NCBI GenBank assembly: GCA_003556835.1
Contig: PWQG01000364.1
Coordinates: 1-11,594, forward strand
Reading direction: 5' to 3'
Length of the DNA: 11,594 nucleotides
From: Gammaproteobacteria bacterium
GTDB taxonomy: Bacteria > Pseudomonadota > Gammaproteobacteria > Pseudomonadales > Pseudohongiellaceae
The position numbers and the translations under genes are program-made. Each line of letters starts with the position of its first letter. Position 1 is the first letter of the stretch. This document shows, in pieces, positions 6,155 through 11,594 of the stretch. Under the pieces are notes generated by a model. It was not told the origin of the DNA, searched no databases, and saw nothing but the letters and a program-made list of their open reading frames with translations.

Positions 6155-7530
6155 TCGGCAGCATGCAGTTGCAGCCTTTGCTGCCCTTGCTTGGGGCTGA
6201 GTTGAAGGGGCCTGATGTAATGTTTTCCGGGGTTAGCACGGACAGCCGTAAGCTTGTGTCGGGAGATCTGTATGTCGCACTGCGCGGCGAACGATTCGAC
6301 GGGCATGAGTTTGTCGCCGATGCGAGCCGCGACGGAGCCACTGCAGCGTTGGTCGAGTATTTTGTGGATTGTGAGATCAGCCAGCTGCGCGTGGCCGACT
6401 CCCGTAAAGCTCTGGGCCAGATTGCGATATTGAACCGGCAGCGCTCCCCGGCCCGCCGTTTTGCGCTTACAGGCAGCCAGGGCAAGACCACGGTCAAGGA
6501 AATCTGCGCCCGGATCATGGGCCTGCACAACCGCGTGCTGGTGACCCGGGGCAATCTGAATAACGATATCGGTGTTCCCCTGATGCTGCTGGAACTGGAC
6601 CGTGATCACAGTCTGGCCGTTTTCGAGCTGGGGGCCAATGCCGCTGGAGAGATCGCCTGGACCGTGGAGCTGGTTGCGCCCGAAATCGTATTGATCAATA
6701 ACGCGGCGGAGACCCATCTGGAAGGCTTTGGCAGTCTGGAAGGTGTCGTGCAGGCCAAGGGCGAAATCATCGATGGTGTCATCGGGGACGGCGTCGTTGT
6801 GCTTAACGCCGATGATCCCGCCGTGGACATTTGGACGCATCGTGCCGGGAACCGGCGGGTTGTCACATTTTCTACAAAAGCCGGAGCCCGCTCCGAGTAC
6901 TCTGTCCGTGTTCTGAGCCGCAATGCCCTGGGGAGCCGGATTGAATTGCTGACGCCGGAGGGTGAGTGCCTGGTGGACCTGCCTTTGCCAGGAACCCATA
7001 ACATCGCCAATGCTCTGGCCGCCACTGCATTGTGCATGGAAGCCGGCATCAGCCTGGATGATGTTTGTGAAGGCATTCAGCGGATGGAAGCAGTACCCGG
7101 CCGCCTGGCACAACGCGAGGGGCTCGGTGGCAGTGTGCTGCTGGATGATAGCTACAATGCCAGCCCTTCCTCTTTTCGTGCAGCAATCGAGGTGCTGGTT
7201 TCCCTGGCGCGAGAGCGCGATGCCATCCCGGTGCTCGTTGCCGGAGATATGGCCGAGCTTGGTGACCGGAGTGCGGAACTGCACAGACAGCTGGGTCGGG
7301 ATGCCGAGAATGGTGGTGTGGCTCAGCTCTGGGCCTGTGGCCGTCATGCTGAAGATGTGGTGGCAGGGCTGGATATCGAAGCCCTGGCATTTCCGGATCG
7401 CCAAGCCCTGATCCATCATGCGCGGGCGCAACTGTCGGCGAAAACCGTGTTGCTGGTAAAAGGATCACGCAGCGCTGGCATGCAGGACGTGGTCACGGCG
7501 CTCAGCAATGGAGCAAGCGATCAATGTTAG
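6151..7530 (+). CDS. murF: UDP-MurNAc-tripeptide:D-alanyl-D-alanine ligase MurF
   Basis: MurF adds the D-Ala-D-Ala dipeptide to UDP-MurNAc-tripeptide, the last cytoplasmic Mur ligase step. It has 459 residues (E. coli 452). The N-terminal domain carries FSGVSTDSRKLVSGDLYVAL, typical of MurF and MurE. The ATP-binding loop is T107-GSQGKTT114 with Lys112; the third position is Gln, where E. coli has Ser. Downstream are NNDIGVPLMLLEL, FELGANAAGEIAW and the C-terminal D332-DSYNASP339 motif, a MurF signature. Start and stop of murE and murF overlap by 4 nt (ATGA), and a G-rich ribosome site lies within the murE end, so the two are probably coupled. murF ends 7 nt inside mraY. Confidence 0.98.
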   Translation: MIGSMQLQPLLPLLGAELKGPDVMFSGVSTDSRKLVSGDLYVALRGERFDGHEFVADASRDGATAALVEYFVDCEISQLRVADSRKALGQIAILNRQRSPARRFALTGSQGKTTVKEICARIMGLHNRVLVTRGNLNNDIGVPLMLLELDRDHSLAVFELGANAAGEIAWTVELVAPEIVLINNAAETHLEGFGSLEGVVQAKGEIIDGVIGDGVVVLNADDPAVDIWTHRAGNRRVVTFSTKAGARSEYSVRVLSRNALGSRIELLTPEGECLVDLPLPGTHNIANALAATALCMEAGISLDDVCEGIQRMEAVPGRLAQREGLGGSVLLDDSYNASPSSFRAAIEVLVSLARERDAIPVLVAGDMAELGDRSAELHRQLGRDAENGGVAQLWACGRHAEDVVAGLDIEALAFPDRQALIHHARAQLSAKTVLLVKGSRSAGMQDVVTALSNGASDQC

Positions 7531-8606
7531 TCTGGTTATCAGAATATCTGTCCCAGTACCACAGCGGGTTTGCCGTGGTCCAGTATATTACCGTTCGTGG
7601 TATTCTGGGTATTCTGACTGCATTGCTCACGGCATTGTTCGTCGGCCCGGCGATGATCCGTCGCCTGAACCTCCGTCAGATCGGTCAGGTGGTGCGTGAC
7701 GATGGTCCGGAGTCACATTTCAGCAAGGCCGGTACACCGACCATGGGCGGCGCACTGATTCTGGTCAGTATCGCCATCAGCACACTGTTATGGGCCGATC
7801 TCAGCAGTCATTATGTCTGGGTGGTGTTGTTCGTGACTCTCCTCTTCGGTGCGGTCGGCTGGGTGGATGACTATCGCAAGGTTGTGCGCAAGGATCCCCG
7901 GGGTCTACCGGCCCGCTGGAAATACTTCTGGCAATCGGTGATTGGACTGTCCGCCGCTGTGTTCCTGTATGTCACAGCGACGGACCCGGCACAGACCGCC
8001 TATATTGTCCCCTTCTTCAAAGGCATCTCCCTTGATCTGGGTGTGTTGTACATACTGATCACCTACCTGGTCATTGTCGGCGCCAGCAATGCGGTCAATC
8101 TCACCGACGGTCTGGATGGTCTGGCCATCATGCCTACGGTGCTTGTTGGCGGCTCGCTTGGCGTCATTGCTTATCTGGTTGGGCACGTTGAGTTCTCGGC
8201 CTATCTTCAGATTCCCTACGTGGCTGGCGCGGGAGAGCTGGTGATCTTCAGCGGTGCGCTGCTGGGAGCCGGTCTCGGTTTCCTGTGGTTCAATACCTAT
8301 CCTGCACAGGTGTTCATGGGTGACGTGGGAGCATTGGCCTTGGGCGCCGCTCTGGGAATGATCGCAGTGGTTGCGCGGCATGAGATTGTCCTGTTCATCA
8401 TGGGGGGCATCTTTGTTGCGGAAACCCTCTCCGTGATCATGCAGGTGGCTTCCTACAAACTTACGGGGCGCCGAATTTTCCGGATGGCTCCCCTGCATCA
8501 TCATTTCGAACTCAAAGGTTGGCCCGAACCACAGGTGGTGGTCCGCTTCTGGATCATCACGGTCATGTTGGTGGCGATCGGGCTGGCCACCCTCAAATTC
8601 CGCTGA
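7524..8606 (+). CDS. mraY: Phospho-N-acetylmuramoyl-pentapeptide transferase MraY
   Basis: MraY is the inner-membrane enzyme that transfers phospho-MurNAc-pentapeptide from UDP to undecaprenyl phosphate, forming lipid I; it is the target of tunicamycin and related nucleoside antibiotics. The product is 360 residues, the same length as E. coli, with about ten hydrophobic segments. Catalytic residues are visible at family positions: Asp115 and Asp116 in GWVDDYRK, Asp267 in FMGDVGALALG, and a His triad at 325-327 in APLHHHFELKGWPE. NAVNLTDGLDGLA is also present. The ATG overlaps the end of murF by 7 nt, with a GGAG ribosome site inside murF about 10 nt upstream. The next gene, murD, begins 22 nt after the stop. 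Confidence 0.98.
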   Translation: MLVWLSEYLSQYHSGFAVVQYITVRGILGILTALLTALFVGPAMIRRLNLRQIGQVVRDDGPESHFSKAGTPTMGGALILVSIAISTLLWADLSSHYVWVVLFVTLLFGAVGWVDDYRKVVRKDPRGLPARWKYFWQSVIGLSAAVFLYVTATDPAQTAYIVPFFKGISLDLGVLYILITYLVIVGASNAVNLTDGLDGLAIMPTVLVGGSLGVIAYLVGHVEFSAYLQIPYVAGAGELVIFSGALLGAGLGFLWFNTYPAQVFMGDVGALALGAALGMIAVVARHEIVLFIMGGIFVAETLSVIMQVASYKLTGRRIFRMAPLHHHFELKGWPEPQVVVRFWIITVMLVAIGLATLKFR

Positions 8607-8617
8607 TCACATTGCAT

Positions 8618-8621
8618 GAGG
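8618..8621 (+). promoter_or_regulatory. Ribosome binding site that decides the murD TTG start
   Basis: GAGG lies 7 nt upstream of the TTG at 8629. It is too close to the out-of-frame ATG at 8622 (no spacer) and too far from the in-frame GTG at 8638 (16 nt), so TTG is the best start. Confidence 0.7.
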
Positions 8622-8628
8622 ATGAACG

Positions 8629-9999
8629 TTGAACGCAGTGATTGAACAACAGGGAGCAGAAAAGCTGATAGTCGGTCTGGGCAAGACCGGGCTTTCCTGC
8701 GCCCGTTATCTGCGTTCGGTGAATGTGCCATTCGGTGTCATGGATAGTCGTTTCAGTCCACCCGGGCTGGGAGAGTTCCGGCGTGAGTTTCCCGATGTCG
8801 AGCTGGAGCTCGGTGGCTTCCGTCAGGCCAGGCTCATGCAGGCCGGTGAGATCATTCTCAGTCCCGGCGTTAGCGTGGGGACCCCTGAAATTGCCGCTGC
8901 GATCGAGGCGGGTGTGCCCGTGGTTGGGGACATTGATCTGTTCAGCAGGGCGGTGGATGTACCGGTGGTGGCCGTGACAGGATCCAATGGCAAGAGCACT
9001 GTGGTCACTTTGTTGGGAGAAATGGCACGTCATGCCGGGGTGCGTGTGGGTGTTGGCGGGAATCTGGACGGACGTGCGAGTATGCCGGCCCTGGACCTGC
9101 TGCGAACCGGTGACTATGCACTGTATGTGTTGGAGCTTTCGAGTTTCCAGTTGGAGACCACGCAGAACCTGGCGGCGGAGATTGCTGTCATCCTCAATAT
9201 TTCTGAAGATCACCTGGACCGCTATGACAACCTGACCGAATATGCACGTGCCAAACAGCGCATTTTCCGTGGGGCACGCCAGGTTCTGATCAATCGTGAT
9301 GAACCGGCGAGTGAGCCGGCAGAAGCCAGCAATGCGCGCAGATGGACCTATGGTCTGGACGAACCGGACGACGATACTGCTTTCGGCATCCGACTCGTGG
9401 CCGGTACACCCCATCTCTGTGTGGGACGCACCGCATTCGCCGCCACGCGTGAGTTGGCGCTGGTCGGCGACCACAATCTTTCCAACATCCTGGCGGCCTG
9501 CGCTCTGGGACACGCAGTCGGCCTGTCACTCGATACCATGACCGGGGTGTTGCGTGAGTTCTCAGGTCTGCCCCATCGTTGTCAGCGCCTCAGGACGCTG
9601 CAAGATGTGACTTTCTACAATGATTCCAAGGGCACCAATGTGAGTGCGACGGTCCATGCGGTGCGCAGTATCGCGTCCGCCACGACGGGGAAACTGGTAC
9701 TCATTGCCGGCGGCATCAGCAAGGATGCGGATTTTACGCCGTTGCGAAGCGTCGTGGCGGCCTCGGCCCGGGAAGTGATACTGATTGGCCGGGACGCGCA
9801 GCAGCTCGCTGACGCACTGCAGGGCTGCGTGCCGATTCGGTTCGCCGGAGACCTTGAGGAAGCCGTGGCTCTCGCCTTTGCTGTGGCTCGCTCGGGTGAT
9901 GCCGTGCTGCTTTCGCCGGCCTGCTCCAGTTTTGACATGTTCCGGGATTATTCGCATCGCGGACGGGTGTTCACTGCGGCAGTGGAGGCACTTCGATGA
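8629..9999 (+). CDS. murD: UDP-MurNAc-L-alanine:D-glutamate ligase MurD
   Basis: MurD is the cytoplasmic ATP-dependent ligase that adds D-glutamate to UDP-MurNAc-L-Ala. From the TTG at 8629 the product is 456 residues (E. coli 438), starting MNAVIEQQGAEKLIVGLGKT; GLGKTGLSCARYL is the N-terminal nucleotide-sugar-binding loop. The ATPase loop is T117-GSNGKST124 with Lys122, followed by VGVGGNLDGRA and VLELSSFQLETT. Lys209 in YARAKQRIF aligns with carbamylated Lys198 of E. coli. The C-terminal domain has N331-DSKGTN, GGISKDADFTPL and LLSPACSSFDMF. The TTG start is unusual compared with its ATG-starting neighbours and may lower expression. A seven-codon out-of-frame ATG frame (8622-8645) overlaps the start. 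The stop overlaps the ftsW ATG by 4 nt. Confidence 0.97.
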   Translation: MNAVIEQQGAEKLIVGLGKTGLSCARYLRSVNVPFGVMDSRFSPPGLGEFRREFPDVELELGGFRQARLMQAGEIILSPGVSVGTPEIAAAIEAGVPVVGDIDLFSRAVDVPVVAVTGSNGKSTVVTLLGEMARHAGVRVGVGGNLDGRASMPALDLLRTGDYALYVLELSSFQLETTQNLAAEIAVILNISEDHLDRYDNLTEYARAKQRIFRGARQVLINRDEPASEPAEASNARRWTYGLDEPDDDTAFGIRLVAGTPHLCVGRTAFAATRELALVGDHNLSNILAACALGHAVGLSLDTMTGVLREFSGLPHRCQRLRTLQDVTFYNDSKGTNVSATVHAVRSIASATTGKLVLIAGGISKDADFTPLRSVVAASAREVILIGRDAQQLADALQGCVPIRFAGDLEEAVALAFAVARSGDAVLLSPACSSFDMFRDYSHRGRVFTAAVEALR

Positions 10000-11213
10000 G
10001 TCGGGCTGCATCCAGAAACACGATGGCTCTCAACGGTTCGGCAATGGCCCGACGGGCTGGCGCCATGACCGGGTCGGAGACGTTCCAGGGCGTCAACATA
10101 CTGTTGTTGCTGATGCTGTCGCTGATGGTCCTGGGGCTGTTGATGATGAGCTCGGCTTCCGTGGAGATTGCCAGTACCCAGTACGGGGACCCGCTCTACT
10201 TTGCCAAGCGCCAACTGTTCTTTTCCCTGTTGGGCATTGCGATTGTGGTGGTCAGTCTGCAGGTGCCCCTGCGGTACTGGTACCACTGCAGTGCCTGGTT
10301 ATTGCTGCTGACGTTCCTGTTGCTGGCCCTGGTGCTTGTGCCCGGCATCGGTCGGGTGGTCAATGGCAGTGCGCGATGGATAGATCTGGGCTTCTATACA
10401 CTGCAGCCCTCCGAAATGGCCAAGGTTTTCCTGATCATCTACCTGGCCGCTTTCCTGCAGCGACGGCGGATCGAAGTGAGGGACACCTGGACCGGCTTCA
10501 TCAAGCCGATTGTCGTGCTTGGACTGTTCGTGGCCCTGCTGCATTTCCAGCCGGATCACGGTGCCATGGCCCTCATGCTGGCCATCACCTTCGGTATGCT
10601 GTTCCTGGCTGGCGCACGACTGCACCGGTTCCTGTTTGTGCTGCTCCTGGGTGTGGCGGGAATCGTGGCACTGGCCATCATGAAGCCTTACGTTATCCGG
10701 CGTCTCAGCTCCTTTCTCAACCCTTGGGCGGAGGAATATGTATACGGGGAAGGCTATCAGCTGACACAGGCCCTGATTGCGTTCGGTCGTGGTGAGTGGT
10801 TCGGGGCAGGCTTGGGAAACAGCATACAGAAACTGTATTTCCTTCCGGAAGCGCATACCGATTTTGTGGTTGCCATTGTTGCCGAGGAACTCGGGCTGTT
10901 CGGTGTAATGCTGGTCCTTGGCCTGTTTTCCATGTTGGTCCTGCAGGCCCTGCGCCTGGGTCGCCAGGCCGAACGCGAAGGGCACAGTTTCTCGGCGTAT
11001 ATGGCATACGGGATTGCCGTGCTGTTTGCCTCCCAGGTGTTCATCAATATCGGGGTCAACACCGGCTTGTTGCCCACCAAGGGGCTCACGCTACCGTTTC
11101 TCAGCTACGGCGGAAATAGTCTGCTGGTGAGCTGCCTGATGGTGGGGCTGCTCCTGCGCATCCAATACGAAATCCGGACTGGGAAGTCCGGACCGGAGGG
11201 TGAGCCATTATGA
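9996..11213 (+). CDS. ftsW: Septal peptidoglycan glycosyltransferase FtsW
   Basis: FtsW is the SEDS-family polymerase that joins lipid II into glycan strands at the septum, in complex with FtsI. The product is 405 residues (E. coli 414), with a basic cytoplasmic N-terminus of about 30 residues and about ten membrane segments starting near residue 33. Family signatures are YFAKRQ, S125-ARWID with QPSEMAK, Q-P186-D-H-G, FLAGARL, GYQLTQALIAFGRGEW, LPEAHTDFV and LPTKGLTLPFLSYGG. Asp289 in HTDF aligns with the essential Asp297 of E. coli FtsW. The preceding loop reads NPWAEEYVYGEGYQ, two residues longer than the E. coli form, and Tyr281 stands where E. coli has Glu289. The ATG has GGAGG 7 nt upstream and overlaps the murD stop as ATGA. 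Confidence 0.98.
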   Translation: MSRAASRNTMALNGSAMARRAGAMTGSETFQGVNILLLLMLSLMVLGLLMMSSASVEIASTQYGDPLYFAKRQLFFSLLGIAIVVVSLQVPLRYWYHCSAWLLLLTFLLLALVLVPGIGRVVNGSARWIDLGFYTLQPSEMAKVFLIIYLAAFLQRRRIEVRDTWTGFIKPIVVLGLFVALLHFQPDHGAMALMLAITFGMLFLAGARLHRFLFVLLLGVAGIVALAIMKPYVIRRLSSFLNPWAEEYVYGEGYQLTQALIAFGRGEWFGAGLGNSIQKLYFLPEAHTDFVVAIVAEELGLFGVMLVLGLFSMLVLQALRLGRQAEREGHSFSAYMAYGIAVLFASQVFINIGVNTGLLPTKGLTLPFLSYGGNSLLVSCLMVGLLLRIQYEIRTGKSGPEGEPL

Positions 11214-11594
11214 CGCGGACGATACTGATCATGGCCGGCGGCACCGGGGGGCACATTTTTCCGGCATTGAGCATTGCACGGGTGCTGCAGGAACTCGGAT
11301 GCAGGGTCGAGTGGCTGGGTACGGCTGGCGGAATGGAAGTTGATCTGCTACGCGACACGGGAATACCACTGCATCTGATCGAAGTCCGGGGACTGCGAGG
11401 CAAAGGAATGCTGGGTCTGTTGAAAGCCCCCTTCATGATCCTTAAAGCGGTTGCACAGGCGCGGCGTGTCATCAGGCAGCTACAGCCCTGCTGTGTTCTG
11501 GGCATGGGCGGTTATGTAACCGGGCCGGGCGGGGTTGCTGCCCGTCTTGCCAGGCGGCCGCTGCTGATACATGAGCAGAACGCCATGGCAGGGA
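11210..11594 (+). CDS. murG: Lipid II synthase MurG, N-terminal part
   Basis: MurG is the peripheral membrane glycosyltransferase that adds GlcNAc from UDP-GlcNAc to lipid I, making lipid II on the cytoplasmic face. The frame is open to the window edge, giving the first 128 residues of about 355. It begins MTRTILIMAGGTGGHIFPAL. The first glycine-rich loop G10-GTGGH15 and the second motif G98-MGGYVTGPGG108 are both present, as is H121-EQNAMAG128 at the edge; together these define the N-terminal lipid-I-binding half. The ATG overlaps the ftsW stop by 4 nt (ATGA), and GGAGGG inside ftsW serves as ribosome site. The C-terminal UDP-GlcNAc-binding domain lies outside the window. Confidence 0.97.
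   Translation, partial: MTRTILIMAGGTGGHIFPALSIARVLQELGCRVEWLGTAGGMEVDLLRDTGIPLHLIEVRGLRGKGMLGLLKAPFMILKAVAQARRVIRQLQPCCVLGMGGYVTGPGGVAARLARRPLLIHEQNAMAG

Noticed and set aside
6052..7431. Long minus-strand open frame (459 codons) antisense to murF
   Set aside because: It lies almost wholly opposite murF, which has all its family motifs. The antisense translation shows no recognisable motif, and long shadow frames are expected with this GC-rich codon use.
8593..9513. Minus-strand open frame (306 codons) antisense to murD
   Set aside because: It is opposite a complete murD with intact motifs, with no ribosome site evidence and no family-like sequence.

Overview
The window is the start of a division and cell wall (dcw) gene cluster from a gammaproteobacterium, preceded by the RNase P RNA gene. 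The evidence for this group is the gene order mraZ-rsmH-ftsL-ftsI-murE-murF-mraY-murD-ftsW-murG, the A-type RNase P RNA, rnpB lying directly upstream of mraZ (an arrangement I recall from Pseudomonas and relatives), and protein motifs close to those of E. coli and Pseudomonas. The MurE DNPR motif predicts meso-diaminopimelate peptidoglycan, so a Gram-negative wall. Genus cannot be told from the sequence alone.

Layout. Bases 1-153 hold the N-terminal 51 codons of an unidentified minus-strand gene that begins with a membrane anchor or signal sequence. Bases 154-264 are the divergent intergenic region with the rnpB promoter. Bases 265-651 are rnpB, followed by a hairpin-plus-T-tract terminator at 706-739. 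Bases 741-980 are the dcw control region: a good sigma70-type promoter (TTGCAC-17-TATAGT) and a long array of MraZ-box-like repeats spaced about one DNA turn apart, mostly in the mraZ 5' leader. From 981 to the end, ten plus-strand genes are packed tightly. The only sizeable gap is 94 nt between mraZ and rsmH. Several junctions are ATGA or longer start/stop overlaps (ftsL/ftsI, murE/murF, murF/mraY, murD/ftsW, ftsW/murG). murG runs off the right edge.

How the genes work together. MraZ is the autoregulator of the cluster and RsmH is a 16S rRNA methyltransferase. MurE, MurF and MurD are the ATP-dependent Mur ligases that build UDP-MurNAc-pentapeptide (D-Glu, meso-DAP and D-Ala-D-Ala additions). 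MraY moves the phospho-MurNAc-pentapeptide onto undecaprenyl phosphate (lipid I), and MurG adds GlcNAc (lipid II). FtsW polymerises lipid II and FtsI crosslinks it at the septum; FtsL, with FtsQ and FtsB encoded elsewhere, activates that pair.

The coding content is ordinary, conserved housekeeping, and I see no mobile element, CRISPR array or novel multi-gene system. The most interesting signal is non-coding: up to ten MraZ-box-like units at about 10.3-bp intervals from 833 to 930, extending through the promoter core. Smaller points are a TTG start for murD with a nested 7-codon reading frame, a hairpin in the mraZ-rsmH gap where the rsmH ribosome site is poor, and an inverted repeat bracketing the rnpB -10 region.
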